Source of the DNA: Pseudomonadota bacterium
Lineage (GTDB): Bacteria > Pseudomonadota > Gammaproteobacteria > Burkholderiales > Burkholderiaceae_C
Assembly: GCA_018241265.1 (NCBI GenBank)
Contig: JAFEEF010000043.1
Location: forward strand, 1 to 64,000
DNA length: 64,000 bases
Direction of reading: 5' to 3'
Position 1 is the first letter of the stretch. Each line of letters starts with the position of its first letter. The position numbers and the translations under genes are program-made. Below are positions 1-9,093 of this stretch, in pieces. The notes beneath the pieces are model-generated. The model saw only the letters and a program-made list of their open reading frames with translations. It was not told where the DNA came from and did no database searches.

Positions 1-165
1 CAATGCCTGAATCCACAGGATCGTGGTCAGGATGCTGCCGATGTAGACGACGAACATCACGGGGTTGCGCCACTGGACGCGCGGGTCGAGCTTGGCGAAG
101 GCCGAGGCGATCGCCGGCTTGACCAGCGCCGGGTCGAGCAGTGACAAGGATTTGTCGGTATTCAT
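1..165 (-). CDS. kdpB: KdpB, ATP-hydrolysing subunit of the K+ pump, N-terminal fragment cut by the window edge
   Basis: Only the first roughly 55 residues are present. They begin [12 protein letters not shown] and run into a hydrophobic stretch ([16 protein letters not shown]) that matches the first membrane segment of KdpB, the P-type ATPase subunit of the high-affinity potassium transporter KdpFABC. It follows kdpA by 26 nt on the same strand, the normal kdp order. An in-frame ATG at 174 is an alternative start, but it lies only 2 nt from the GAAGG ribosome-site-like sequence, so 165 is preferred. The phosphorylation and nucleotide-binding domains lie outside the window. Confidence 0.9.
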   Translation of the reverse strand, partial: MNTDKSLSLLDPALVKPAIASAFAKLDPRVQWRNPVMFVVYIGSILTTILWIQAL

Positions 166-191
166 GATCTTCATGACCTTCGACCGGCCGT

Positions 192-2000
192 TCAATGGGC
201 GGTCCACAGCATGTAGTGCTCGACGACGGGCCCGAGCGCCAGCGCCGGCACGTAGTTCAGCAACCCGACCAGCAGCACCGAGCCGATCAGCAGCACGACG
301 AACAGCGGTCCGTGCGTCGGCAAGGTCCCGGCCGTCACCGGCAGGCGCTTCTTCGCCGCGAGACTCCCGCCGATCGCCAGCACCGGCACGATCACCGCGA
401 AGCGCCCGAACCACATCGCCACCGCCAGCATCGCGTTGTAGAACGGCGTGTTCGCCGAGAGCCCCGCGAAGGCGCTGCCGTTGTTGTTGGCCGCCGAGCT
501 GAAGGCGTAGAGGATCTCCGAGAAGCCGTGCGGCCCCGGGTTGGCGATGCCGGCCTTGCCGGCGTCGGCCACCACCGCGATCGCCGTGCCCGCCAGCACC
601 AGCACCGGCGTCGCGAGGATCGCGATCGCCATCATCTTCATCTCGTAGCGCTCGATCTTCTTGCCGAGGTACTCGGGCGTGCGGCCGATCATCAGCCCGG
701 CGATGAAGACGGTGAGGATCGCGAAGATCAGCATCCCGTAGAGGCCCGAGCCCACGCCGCCGAAGACGACCTCGCCGAGCTGGATCAGCACGAGGGGCAC
801 CGCGCCGCCGAGCGGCATGAAGGAGTCGTGCATCGCATTGACCGCGCCGCACGATGCCGATGTGGTGATCGCGGCGAACAACGTCGAGGCGGCGATGCCG
901 AAGCGCGCCTCCTTGCCTTCCATGTTGCCGCCGGGCTGCGTGGCCGACGACGCCTGGTCGATGCCGAGCGCCGCGAGCTGCGGGTTGCCGCCCTGCTCGG
1001 GCGGCGTGACCGCGGCCACCGCGACGACGAACAGCACCAGCATCGCGGCGAGCACCGCCCAGCCCTGCCGCAGGTCGCCGACCATGCGGCCGAACATGAA
1101 GACCAGCGCGGCCGGGATCAGGAAGATCGCGACCATCTGCGCGAAGTTCGCGAGCGGCGTCGGGTTCTCGTACGGATGCGCCGAGTTGGCGTTGAAGTAG
1201 CCGCCGCCGTTGGTGCCGAGCATCTTGATCGCCTCCTGCGAGGCGACCGGACCCATCGCGATGGTCTGCGTCGGCGACTTCGCGTCCTCCATCACCGGGT
1301 TGCCCTGCGCGTCCTTCAGCGGCTGGCCGTCGGGACCGTTCTTCGGCTGCTGCCAGGCGTTGACCTCGAGCGTCGTCACGTCCTTGTAGGCATCGAAGTT
1401 CTGGATCGCGCCCTGGCTCACGAGAAAGACCGCGAACACCACCGACAGCGGCAGCAGCACGTAGAGCGTGATGCGCGTGAGGTCGACCCAGAGGTTGCCG
1501 ATGCTCGCCGCCGAGCGCGCGACGAAGCCGCGGATCAGCGCGATCACGACGACGATGCCGGTCGCGGCGGAGAAGAAGTTCTGCACCGTGAGCCCGAGCA
1601 TCTGCGTCAGATAGCTCATCGTCGACTCGCCCGCATAGCCCTGCCAGTTGGTGTTGGTGACGAAGCTCACCGCGGTGTCGAACGACGAATCGGGCGAGAC
1701 GGCGCCGAAGGCCTGCGGGTTCAGCGGCAGCACGCCCTGCAGCCGCTGCAGCGCATAGACCGCCAGCACGCCGACGAAGTTGAAGAGGACCAGCGCGAAC
1801 GCATAGGTCTTCCAGCCCATGCCCTCGGCCGGGTCCACGCCGGCGAGGCGATAGAGCCCCGCCTCGATCCTGATCGCCGGCGCGAGCCATCGCGGCAGGC
1901 GGCCTTCGGCGACCGATCCGATCCAGCGAGCGAGCGGCCAGGCCAGAACGAGCAGTACCGCGACGAACGCCGCGAGCTGCAGCCATGCTTGCGTGGTCAC
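192..2000 (-). CDS. kdpA: KdpA, potassium-binding and translocating subunit
   Basis: This 602-residue integral membrane protein is the channel-like subunit of the Kdp K+ ATPase and carries the selectivity filter. Four pore-loop signatures are visible: TNTNWQGY (115-122), [31 protein letters not shown] and [14 protein letters not shown]. The length is close to the roughly 560-600 residues usual for KdpA. It starts with GTG, one base after the kdpF stop, so the two are translationally linked. The operon is expected to be induced by potassium limitation through KdpDE, whose genes are not in the window. Confidence 0.97.
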   Translation of the reverse strand: MTTQAWLQLAAFVAVLLVLAWPLARWIGSVAEGRLPRWLAPAIRIEAGLYRLAGVDPAEGMGWKTYAFALVLFNFVGVLAVYALQRLQGVLPLNPQAFGAVSPDSSFDTAVSFVTNTNWQGYAGESTMSYLTQMLGLTVQNFFSAATGIVVVIALIRGFVARSAASIGNLWVDLTRITLYVLLPLSVVFAVFLVSQGAIQNFDAYKDVTTLEVNAWQQPKNGPDGQPLKDAQGNPVMEDAKSPTQTIAMGPVASQEAIKMLGTNGGGYFNANSAHPYENPTPLANFAQMVAIFLIPAALVFMFGRMVGDLRQGWAVLAAMLVLFVVAVAAVTPPEQGGNPQLAALGIDQASSATQPGGNMEGKEARFGIAASTLFAAITTSASCGAVNAMHDSFMPLGGAVPLVLIQLGEVVFGGVGSGLYGMLIFAILTVFIAGLMIGRTPEYLGKKIERYEMKMMAIAILATPVLVLAGTAIAVVADAGKAGIANPGPHGFSEILYAFSSAANNNGSAFAGLSANTPFYNAMLAVAMWFGRFAVIVPVLAIGGSLAAKKRLPVTAGTLPTHGPLFVVLLIGSVLLVGLLNYVPALALGPVVEHYMLWTAH

Positions 2001-2001
2001 G

Positions 2002-2091
2002 TCAGAACTCCTCGGCGCGCAGCAGCGCGACGATCAGGTAGACGAGCAGGCCGAGCGAGGCGGTGCCGGCGAGCAGGTAGAGCCAGGTCAT
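2002..2091 (-). CDS. kdpF: KdpF, small stabilising subunit of the Kdp complex
   Basis: This 29-residue peptide consists of one hydrophobic helix ([20 protein letters not shown]) with a short acidic tail ending AEEF. Size, hydropathy and position directly before kdpA are those of KdpF, a single-pass lipid-like subunit that stabilises KdpABC. Its ATG overlaps the stop of the preceding 30-residue reading frame in an ATGA junction, so translation is probably coupled. Confidence 0.92.
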   Translation of the reverse strand: MTWLYLLAGTASLGLLVYLIVALLRAEEF

Positions 2092-2180
2092 GACCGTGCT
2101 CCCAGCCGATCGCAGCCGACGACGAGGCCGATCAGCAGCAGGAAGAACAGGGCCGCGGCCCCGAGATAGACGATGTCCAA
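2088..2180 (-). CDS. 30-residue single-pass membrane peptide at the head of the kdp operon
   Basis: A TTG-initiated frame encodes LDIVYLGAAALFFLLLIGLV followed by [10 protein letters not shown], one predicted membrane helix. A strong GGAGG ribosome-binding site sits 6 nt before the TTG, and the stop overlaps the kdpF start as ATGA. Short membrane peptides upstream of kdpF are known in other beta- and gammaproteobacterial kdp operons but have no established function. It may assist complex assembly; that is inference. Automated gene callers usually miss it because of its size and start codon. Confidence 0.75.
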   Translation of the reverse strand: MDIVYLGAAALFFLLLIGLVVGCDRLGARS

Positions 2181-2266
2181 GCGGACCTCCGCAACGGGAT
2201 GCTTCGTATGCCGAGGAGCGTAGGCAGTCGCGCGTCAAATCGGCGCAGGGAGTTGCGGATCGCCCA

Positions 2267-2285
2267 TAAAGACGCCGTAAAGACG
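2267..2285 (-). promoter_or_regulatory. Candidate KdpE-type box: two TAAAGACG direct repeats 11 bp apart
   Basis: TAAAGACG occurs at 2267-2274 and again at 2278-2285, exactly one helical turn apart, 87 to 105 bp upstream of the first kdp reading frame. On the kdp strand this reads CGTCTTTAcggCGTCTTTA. Direct repeats at 11-bp spacing are the classic target form of OmpR-family regulators such as KdpE. Assignment to KdpE is inference; the region also lies upstream of the divergent thioredoxin-like gene. Confidence 0.45.
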
Positions 2286-2342
2286 GCGGCGAAACGGGTG
2301 CCGGGCGACGCACCGGCTTCCAAAGCACGGCACACTGACGCC

Positions 2343-2702
2343 ATGGACGACACCACCGAAGCGCCGCTGCTGGTCGCCTGTCTCTGCGCCGAATGGTGCG
2401 GCACCTGCCGCGACTACCGGGCGGTCCTCGCCGACGCCGAGGCACGCTTCGGTGCCGATGCGGCCTTCGGCTGGATCGACATCGAGGACGAGCCCGACGT
2501 GCAGGGTGCGCTCGACATCGAGACCTTCCCGACCGTGCTCGTCGCGCGCGGCGACGACGTGCTGTTCTACGGGCCGCTGACGCCGCAGGCGAGCGTGCTG
2601 CTGCGGACGATCGAGAAGGCGCTGGCGGGCGACCTCGCGCCGGTGCGCGACGCGGCGCTGGCCGGCCTCGCGCAACGCGCGCGTGACGTGCTGGCGGCCT
2701 GA
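2343..2702 (+). CDS. Thioredoxin-family protein
   Basis: The 119-residue product has a thioredoxin fold with the redox motif WCGTC at residues 18-22, a cis-proline region FPTVLV near residue 62 and a central acidic stretch. There is no signal peptide, so it should act in the cytoplasm as a thiol-disulfide reductant or chaperone-like partner. It is transcribed divergently from the kdp operon with no co-oriented partner. The in-frame extension upstream to 2199 lacks thioredoxin similarity, so the ATG at 2343 is preferred. Confidence 0.85.
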   Translation: MDDTTEAPLLVACLCAEWCGTCRDYRAVLADAEARFGADAAFGWIDIEDEPDVQGALDIETFPTVLVARGDDVLFYGPLTPQASVLLRTIEKALAGDLAPVRDAALAGLAQRARDVLAA

Positions 2703-2849
2703 GACGCTGACGGCCGGCCGGGCTGACCGCCGTCCCCACACCCCCGAAACGAGGGACGCACCGGTGCAACGCCGGGCGCACCCTCTCCGCCGCGCGGCCG
2801 CGGCGGTGCTAGCGTGCGAGCTCCCTCGGCCTCACCGAACGCAGACGCC

Positions 2850-3851
2850 ATGACGACCTTCCTCTCCAAGCCGCTGCTCGCCGCCGTCGTTCTGGCGGCG
2901 ACCAGCCTGTGCATGCAGCCGGCCGGCGCCGCGTCGCCGGCCTACGGCAGCCTCTACGTGTTCGGCGACAGCCTTTCCGACAGCGGCAACAACGCGGCGA
3001 CGCTCGGGACGAAGCCGAACCAGGTGATCAGCGGCAACAGCTACATCCCGACCTTTCCGTACGCATCGGGCGACTACAGCAATGGTCCGGTCTGGGTCAG
3101 CGCGTTCGCGGCCGGGCTCGGCCTGCCGTCGTACGCGACCGCCTCGCTCGCGGGCGGCGGCGACTATGCCTACGGCGGCGCGCTGACGACGATCGACGGC
3201 AACGGCGGCAAGATCAAGTTCCCGCCCAGCGCGACGACGCAGCTCGACATGTACCTGACGGGCAAGACGACCTTGCCGTCGGATGCGCTCTACGTGATCG
3301 CGATCGGCGGCAACGACGCGTTCGACACCAGCGCGGCGATCGTCGCCGGCGCGCCCGAGGATTCCACCATCGCGAGCGCCGCCGCAGCGTATGCGGCCGG
3401 CGTCGGTGCGATGGTCGCGACGCTCGAGTCCAAGGGCGCCGATCACATCATCGTCTGGAACACGCCCGACATCGGGCTCACGCCGTCGGCCGCCGCGGCC
3501 GGCGTCGGCGCGCTGGACACGAAGATCGCAAGCGCCTTCAACGCGGCGCTCGGCACGACCCTGGCGGGCAACTCGGCCGTCTCCACCTTCGACATCTACG
3601 GCCTGCTCGACCGCAGCGTCGCAAACCCCGCCGCCTACGGCTTCAGCAACGTCACCGATGCCTGCGGCGCGCTCGGCGCCGCCTGCGATCCGTCGAGCTA
3701 TCTGTTCTGGGACGGCATCCACCCGACCTCGGGCGGCCACGCGATCATCGCCGACGGCATGCTCGCGGTCGCCGCGGTACCCGAGCCGGCGACCGCCGCG
3801 CTGCTGGCAGGCGGACTGGCGCTGCTCGCCTGCGCGCGCCGCCGCGCCTGA
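2850..3851 (+). CDS. Secreted GDSL/SGNH esterase with PEP-CTERM sorting tail
   Basis: The 333-residue product starts with a signal peptide ending near AGAASP (about residue 28). The SGNH hydrolase block GDSLSDSGNN lies at 39-48 with catalytic Ser41, a GGND block follows in the middle, and the catalytic Asp/His pair is in WDGIHPTSGGH near residue 290. The C-terminus is VPEPATAALLAGGLALLACA followed by RRRA, a PEP-CTERM signal that exosortase would recognise for surface sorting. The substrate is unknown; lipid or polysaccharide esters are likely. It converges on the downstream gene with only 3 nt between stops. Confidence 0.88.
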   Translation: MTTFLSKPLLAAVVLAATSLCMQPAGAASPAYGSLYVFGDSLSDSGNNAATLGTKPNQVISGNSYIPTFPYASGDYSNGPVWVSAFAAGLGLPSYATASLAGGGDYAYGGALTTIDGNGGKIKFPPSATTQLDMYLTGKTTLPSDALYVIAIGGNDAFDTSAAIVAGAPEDSTIASAAAAYAAGVGAMVATLESKGADHIIVWNTPDIGLTPSAAAAGVGALDTKIASAFNAALGTTLAGNSAVSTFDIYGLLDRSVANPAAYGFSNVTDACGALGAACDPSSYLFWDGIHPTSGGHAIIADGMLAVAAVPEPATAALLAGGLALLACARRRA

Positions 3852-3854
3852 TCG

Positions 3855-4820
3855 TCAGCCGCCGACTAGCAGTTCGCAGAAGCGCGTCAGGTCGACGTTG
3901 CCGCCGCTGATCAGCACGCCGACGCGCTGGCCCGCGAGGCTGGGCGCCACACGGCGCGCGGCCGCGAACCCGAGGCAGCCGGTCGGCTCGACGATCAGCT
4001 TCATGCGCGTCGCCATGAAGCGCATGCCTTCCACCAGCTCGGCGTCGGTCGCGGTCAGGATGTCGTCGACATCGCGCCGGATGATCTGAAACGTCAGTGC
4101 GCCGAGGTGCTGCGTCTGGGCGCCGTCGGCGATCGTCTTGGGCGTGTCGATGTGGACGATCGCGCCGCTGCGGAACGACTGCTGTCCGTCGTTGCCGGCT
4201 TCGGGCTCGACGCCGTAGAGCTTGCAGCGCGGCGCGAACGCACGCGTCGCCAGCGCCGAGCCCGACAACAGGCCGCCGCCGCCCAGGCAGACGAACAGCG
4301 CGTCGAGCTCGCCGACTTCCTCGAACAGCTCCTTCGCGGCCGTGCCCTGGCCGGCGATGATGTCGGCATGGTCGTACGGCGGGATCAAGGTCAGCCCGTG
4401 GCGCGCCGCGAGGTCGCGGCCGATCTGCTCGCGGTCTTCCTTGTAGCGGTCGTAGACGACGACCTGGCCGCCGTAGCCGCGCGTCGCCGCGACCTTGGCG
4501 GCCGGCGCGTCGTGCGGCATCACGATCGTCGCCGGGATGCCGAGCAGCCGGGCCGACAGCGCGATCGCCTGCGCATGGTTGCCCGACGAGAACGCGACGA
4601 CGCCGGCGCGGCGCTGCTCGGCGCTGAACTTCGACAGCGCGTTGAACGCGCCGCGGAACTTGAACGCGCCCATGCGCTGCAGGTTCTCGCACTTGAAGTA
4701 GACGGTCGCGCCGAGCTCCGCGTCGGCGGTGCGCGACGTCAGCACCGGGGTCTTGTGGGCGTGACCGGCGATGCGCCCGGCGGCGGCGGCGACATCGTCG
4801 TAGGTGGGTAGCGGTTGCAT
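3855..4820 (-). CDS. Threonine dehydratase / threo-3-hydroxyaspartate ammonia-lyase family PLP enzyme
   Basis: The 321-residue enzyme belongs to the fold-type II PLP family. The Schiff-base lysine is K54 in FKFRG, the phosphate-binding loop is GGGGLLSG near 180-187, and SSGNHAQA lies at 78-84. There is no C-terminal ACT regulatory domain, which separates it from biosynthetic IlvA and fits catabolic threonine/serine dehydratase, threo-3-hydroxyaspartate dehydratase or serine racemase. It would deaminate a hydroxy amino acid to a 2-oxo acid in the cytoplasm. The ATG at 4820 gives the usual family N-terminus; the longer in-frame start adds a non-conserved stretch. Confidence 0.85.
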   Translation of the reverse strand: MQPLPTYDDVAAAAGRIAGHAHKTPVLTSRTADAELGATVYFKCENLQRMGAFKFRGAFNALSKFSAEQRRAGVVAFSSGNHAQAIALSARLLGIPATIVMPHDAPAAKVAATRGYGGQVVVYDRYKEDREQIGRDLAARHGLTLIPPYDHADIIAGQGTAAKELFEEVGELDALFVCLGGGGLLSGSALATRAFAPRCKLYGVEPEAGNDGQQSFRSGAIVHIDTPKTIADGAQTQHLGALTFQIIRRDVDDILTATDAELVEGMRFMATRMKLIVEPTGCLGFAAARRVAPSLAGQRVGVLISGGNVDLTRFCELLVGG

Positions 4821-4901
4821 GGGCGGCGTCCTCGGCGTCCTTCGAGCGAAGACTGTACCTTCGCCCGCGTCCACCAACCCGGGCTCCTGCCGCAGGCGCG
4901 A

Positions 4902-5645
4902 TCAGCCGATCGCCCCTTCGCCGTCGAGACCGAACTGCGACGCCATCTCGTCCCAGATCTCCGGGGCGCAGTGGCTCTGCACGACAGGCCGCAGCCGCCG
5001 CCACTGGCTGCGCGAGCAGGCGTTCTGCAGGCCCCAGGCGTAGACGCGCGTCGCGACCCGGGGCGGCTGAGCGGTCGAGCCGAATTCGCCGAGCAGCCGC
5101 ACCACCCAGCCGACCGACCAGTCGAAGTCGGGCAAGCCTTCGGTAGGCGTCAGGATGCGGTCGTGGACGACGCGGCCGCGCGCCTGCGGCGTCGCGCCGG
5201 TCTTCATCGTCAGCGGCGTGACGATCTGCTCCTCGTTGGCGAGGTGGCGCAGATGGCGGCCGTGCCAGGTCGTCCAGGCCGCGAACAGCATCGACAGGTC
5301 GCCGGCTGCGAGCGCCGCATCGACGCGGGCCGCCGAGCGCTCGTCCTCGTCGTGCTCGGCGCCCGTTCGCGACGCCTGCAGCGCGCCGTTGCCGACCTCG
5401 TCGAGCACGTCGAACATCGCCTCCTCCATCGCGACGTGCACTGCGAGCGCGCGCCGGAAGCCCTGCCACTCGGTGCGAAAGCTGATCGGATCGTCGAGGA
5501 CCAGCGCCTGCTCCTGCAGCCGGATGCTGGTGCGAAACGCCTCGTGCGTGTTGCGCAGGACCGCGAAGGACATCGGCCGCGGCGCATCGGCGCTCGGCAC
5601 GGGGCGCTCGCTGCGCAGTCCGGAAATCAAGGAGACCTGGTTCAT
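4902..5645 (-). CDS. Hemerythrin-like (HHE) domain protein
   Basis: The 247-residue cytoplasmic protein has a hemerythrin-like four-helix bundle in its first 150 residues. Candidate iron ligands are H34 (RNTHEAF), H70 and E74 (HVAMEE), H98 (AEHDEDE), and H128/H131/H134 with E138/E139 (WHGRHLRHLANEE). The C-terminal 90 residues show no recognised domain. HHE proteins bind a di-iron centre and commonly respond to oxygen or nitrosative stress; the ligand set here is not the canonical spacing, so that role is uncertain. It is divergent from the large winged-helix regulator at 5810, with which it shares a 164-bp promoter region. Confidence 0.72.
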   Translation of the reverse strand: MNQVSLISGLRSERPVPSADAPRPMSFAVLRNTHEAFRTSIRLQEQALVLDDPISFRTEWQGFRRALAVHVAMEEAMFDVLDEVGNGALQASRTGAEHDEDERSAARVDAALAAGDLSMLFAAWTTWHGRHLRHLANEEQIVTPLTMKTGATPQARGRVVHDRILTPTEGLPDFDWSVGWVVRLLGEFGSTAQPPRVATRVYAWGLQNACSRSQWRRLRPVVQSHCAPEIWDEMASQFGLDGEGAIG

Positions 5646-5734
5646 CGCGGCACCTCGCTCGTTCGTGATCGGGAAGCGGCATCAGCCGATCTGCTGCGCC
5701 TGGCGTGCACTGTGGCGGCCGCACCCGCGTGCCG

Positions 5735-5769
5735 TCCTCAAGGGCAGCCAAAACCTCGCCAAAACCGCT
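5735..5769 (+). promoter_or_regulatory. Candidate operator: CCAAA-type direct repeats, copy A
   Basis: The stretch contains CAAGG, CCAAAA and CCAAAA in tandem at 10- to 11-bp spacing, in the 164-bp gap between the hemerythrin-like gene and the winged-helix regulator. A closely matching 31-bp sequence occurs upstream of the LysE gene at about 9094-9129. One-turn direct repeats are the usual target of OmpR/PhoB-type winged helices, the DNA-binding domain of the adjacent regulator. Binding is inferred, not shown. Confidence 0.5.
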
Positions 5770-5809
5770 GCGGTTAAGCTTCGGCGCGCGCCCTGCGGAG
5801 ATCACCGCC

Positions 5810-8335
5810 TTGCCCTCGTCCGAACCCGCGCTGCCGACATCCGGTGCGACTCTGCACTTCGGTCCCTCGCGGCGCTTCGAGCTGCAGCCCGCCGAGCGCC
5901 GCCTGCTCGTCGATGGCCAGCCCGCGGCATTGGGACGGCGCGCGCTCGACCTGCTGATCGCGCTCGCCGAGCGGCCCGACCATCTGCTGACGAAGAACGA
6001 GCTGCTCGACCGCGTCTGGCCCGGCCTCGTCGTCGAGGAAGCGAACCTGCAGATGCAGGTCAGCAACCTGCGCAAGGTGCTCGGCAACGATGCGATCGCG
6101 ACGGTGCCGGGGCGCGGTTATCGCTTCGCCCTGCAACCGGACGGCGCCGCGCCTGCGATGGCCGACGCGGCGGTGCCCGAGCCGGCGCCTGCTGCGACGC
6201 CACGCGTCGCGAACCATCGCTTGATCGGCCGCGACGGCGACCTGGCGCGGCTCGAAGAGCTGCTGCAGGGCGGCGGCTGCATCACGCTGGTCGGCCCGTC
6301 GGGCGTCGGCAAGACCAGCCTCGCGCGTGCCGCCACCGCACGCCGCAGCGCTCGCAGCGTCTGGGTCGACCTGGCGGCGCTGGCGCACGATGGTCAAGTC
6401 GCCGGCGCGCTCGGCCGCGCCCTCGGCCTGCAGCTCACCGGCAGCGATGCCGACGCGCCGGCTCAACTGGTCGCGGCGCTTGCCGGCGAAGCCGACCTGC
6501 TGCTCGTGCTGGACAACGCCGAGCACCTGATCCAGTCCTGCGCCGAGCTCGCCGCGTTGCTGCGCCCGGCGGAGCACGTCACGCTGCTGGTGACGAGCCA
6601 GGTGCCGCTGGCGATCGCCGGCGAGCGCCTGCTGCGCCTCGAGCCGCTCACCCTGCCCGGCCCCGAGTCCAACCTCGGCGACGGTGCGCTGGCGCTGCTC
6701 GTCGAACGCATCGTCGCCGCCGATCACCGCTACGTCGCGACACCCGCCGCACTGCCTCTGCTGCGCGCGGTCTGCGCCCAGCTCGACGGCCTGCCGCTCG
6801 CGCTCGAGATGGCCGCGGCACGCGTGCCGTTGCTCGGCTTGCAGGGCGTGCACGATGCGCTCGCCGAGCGCTTCGCGCTGCTGACGCGCGGGCACCGCGA
6901 CGCGGCGGCACGCCATCGCACCTTGCACAGCGCGCTCGACTGGAGCTATGGGCTGCTCGGCCCGGACGAGCAACGGCTGTTCCGTGCGCTCGGCACCTTC
7001 GCCGGCGGCTTCACGCTCGACCTTGCGGTCGCGCTGATGACCGACGATGCCGGCGCGCGCTGGGACGTCATCGATGGCCTCGCCGCGCTGGTCGACCGCT
7101 CGCTCGTCGTCGCGGGCAGCGAAGACCCGCCGCGCTATCGCTTGCTCGAGACGATGCGTGCCTACGCGCTCGAGCAGCTCGCGCGATCGAACGAGGTCGC
7201 CTCGCTGCCGCGCCGGCATGCACGGGCGCTGCTCGCGCTGTTCGCGCGCCACGTCGTCGGCAACCCCGAGATGCAGGCGCTGTGCCAGGCCGAGATGGAG
7301 AACGCGCGCGACGCGATCGCCTGGGCACGCGATCACGACCTCGCGATCGCGGCACAACTCGGCGCGTGCGTCACGCTGGTCACGACGTTCACCGTCTGGC
7401 GCCACGAATCGGGCAACTGGCTGCTCGCGCTCGAGCCGCTGATGACCGAACCGGACGGGCTGGCGTTGCCCGCCGAGGTGCAGGCGGCCTTCTGGACCGA
7501 GCGCGCACGCATCGGGTCGATCCGCCGCCAGGCCGATGCGGCCGCCGCGGCACGCCGCGCGGTCGCGCTGTGGCGGCCGCTGGACCGCCCGCATGCGCTG
7601 CTGCGGGCGACCCTGATCTGGGTGCGCTGCGTGCAGGTCGCCGATGCCGAACTGGCCGAGGCCTGCGCCGAGCTGCAGACCCAGGCCGCGGCGCTGCCCG
7701 ACCTCACCCCGCGCGAGCACCTCGGCCTCCAGGGCGCGCTGGTGCAGGCGGCGCTGATGCGCGGCGACTATGCCGCGGTCGTGACCGGCCGCGAAGCCGA
7801 GAAGGCGCTGGCGCAGCAGCTCGGCTACGCGGACGCCGTCGATGCGGCCGAATCGGCCATCGTCAACAACCTGAACCGGCTCGGCCGCCATGCCGAAGCC
7901 GCCGAACGCGGCCGGGCGCTGCTGGCGCGCGTCGATGCCGACGGCAGCGGAAGCAACGGCAACCTGCCGTGGGTCCTCGGGCCGCTGCTCGACGCGCTGG
8001 CCGCGCTCGGCCGCTGCGCCGAAGGCCGTGCGCTGGTGCCGGCGCTGTTCGCCGCGGCGCGCCGCTTCGCGACGCCGGTGCTCGTGCCGCCGCTCTGCGG
8101 GCTGGCCGAAGCCGAGCAGCGCCATCGCACCGCCGCCCAGCTCGTCGGCTATGCGCGGCGATGCTACGAAGCGCGCGGCGCGACCCTCGAGCGCGGCGAA
8201 GAGGAAGGCCTGACGCACGCGCTCGCGAGCGCGCGCGCCGCGCTGGGCGCAGCAGCCGCCGACGCCTTGGTGCAGCAGGGGCGCCTGCTGGACGACGCCG
8301 CGGCCGAGGCGCTGATGATCGACCCCGAGCCTTGA
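5810..8335 (+). CDS. Winged-helix (OmpR-type) / NB-ARC-like ATPase / repeat transcriptional regulator
   Basis: The 841-residue regulator begins with an OmpR/PhoB-type winged helix (about 17-108, ending GRGYRFAL). An ATPase module of the signal-transducing STAND type follows, with Walker A GPSGVGKTS at 162-170 and Walker B LLLVLDNAEHL near 240. The C-terminal half is helical and repeat-like. Such proteins resemble one-component regulators that sense an inducer through the ATPase and repeat parts. The start is TTG, chosen because GGAG lies 9 nt upstream and the winged-helix domain begins shortly after. The second winged-helix regulator at 29246 has the same architecture. Likely targets are the divergent hemerythrin-like gene and the downstream LysE gene, which share a repeat motif. 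Confidence 0.85.
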   Translation: MPSSEPALPTSGATLHFGPSRRFELQPAERRLLVDGQPAALGRRALDLLIALAERPDHLLTKNELLDRVWPGLVVEEANLQMQVSNLRKVLGNDAIATVPGRGYRFALQPDGAAPAMADAAVPEPAPAATPRVANHRLIGRDGDLARLEELLQGGGCITLVGPSGVGKTSLARAATARRSARSVWVDLAALAHDGQVAGALGRALGLQLTGSDADAPAQLVAALAGEADLLLVLDNAEHLIQSCAELAALLRPAEHVTLLVTSQVPLAIAGERLLRLEPLTLPGPESNLGDGALALLVERIVAADHRYVATPAALPLLRAVCAQLDGLPLALEMAAARVPLLGLQGVHDALAERFALLTRGHRDAAARHRTLHSALDWSYGLLGPDEQRLFRALGTFAGGFTLDLAVALMTDDAGARWDVIDGLAALVDRSLVVAGSEDPPRYRLLETMRAYALEQLARSNEVASLPRRHARALLALFARHVVGNPEMQALCQAEMENARDAIAWARDHDLAIAAQLGACVTLVTTFTVWRHESGNWLLALEPLMTEPDGLALPAEVQAAFWTERARIGSIRRQADAAAAARRAVALWRPLDRPHALLRATLIWVRCVQVADAELAEACAELQTQAAALPDLTPREHLGLQGALVQAALMRGDYAAVVTGREAEKALAQQLGYADAVDAAESAIVNNLNRLGRHAEAAERGRALLARVDADGSGSNGNLPWVLGPLLDALAALGRCAEGRALVPALFAAARRFATPVLVPPLCGLAEAEQRHRTAAQLVGYARRCYEARGATLERGEEEGLTHALASARAALGAAAADALVQQGRLLDDAAAEALMIDPEP

Positions 8336-8411
8336 TCGTCGACACCCGGGCCGCGGCCGCAGCTACCGGTGAACGTCAGCGCAGCGCCCATGCCCGACGA
8401 CATCGGCCGGC

Positions 8412-9038
8412 TCACAGCGGACGCTGCAGCGCCAGTTGCACCGCGAGACCGAGCAGCACGACGCCGCTGCAGCGGAACAGCCGGACCAGCGCCCGCGGAT
8501 GCGTCCGCAGCCAGCCCGACAGGGCCGCCGCGCCCAGCCCGATCGGCCCCTTGACGGCGAGTGCGAGCAGCGCGAACGCGATGCCGAGCGCGAACAGCGA
8601 CAGCACCGCGTGCGCCGCATCCGGCGCGACGAACTGCGGCAGGAACGCGACGTAGAACACCGCGATCTTCGGGTTGCACAGGTTGGACAGCGCGCCGTCG
8701 ACGAACAGCCGAGCGGGCCGCTGCGACGCCGCGCCGCCGATCGCGAGCGGGCGCGGCGGCGCGCGCAAGAGCTGCACGCCGACGTAAGCCAGGTAGAGCG
8801 CACCGGCGAGCTGCAGCGCGAGGTAGAGCCCGTGCGACGTCCGGATCAGCGCGCCGAGCCCGAGCGCCGCGAGCACCGTGTGCAGGACGAGGCCGCTGCA
8901 GACGCCGGTGGCCGTCGCGATGCCGGCGACCGCGCCCTGCGCGATCGAGCGCGACATCACGAGGATCATGTCCTGCCCCGGCGTGACGATGAGCACCAGC
9001 GATGCGGCGACGAACAGCAGCCAGTTGACTTCGATCAT
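8412..9038 (-). CDS. LysE/RhtB-family amino acid exporter
   Basis: The 208-residue membrane protein has about six hydrophobic segments and the N-terminal LysE-family signature TPGQDMILVMSR near residue 20, with NPKIAVFYVAFLPQF in the middle. Members export lysine, arginine, threonine or homoserine lactones across the inner membrane; the substrate cannot be read from sequence. It converges on the winged-helix regulator (77 nt between stops). The ATG at 9038 places the first membrane helix directly at the N-terminus. Its upstream region carries a motif shared with the regulator's own promoter, suggesting co-regulation. Confidence 0.88.
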   Translation of the reverse strand: MIEVNWLLFVAASLVLIVTPGQDMILVMSRSIAQGAVAGIATATGVCSGLVLHTVLAALGLGALIRTSHGLYLALQLAGALYLAYVGVQLLRAPPRPLAIGGAASQRPARLFVDGALSNLCNPKIAVFYVAFLPQFVAPDAAHAVLSLFALGIAFALLALAVKGPIGLGAAALSGWLRTHPRALVRLFRCSGVVLLGLAVQLALQRPL

Positions 9039-9093
9039 GGTGGGCGGCTCCCGCGACAGTCGATGCAGTGACTGTCGCGCGCCCACCATCCGA

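Noticed and set aside
195..2093. Long plus-strand open frame opposite kdpA and kdpF
   Set aside because: It is rich in Arg, His and Asp and lies wholly antisense to clear KdpA coding sequence; such frames are expected at this GC content.
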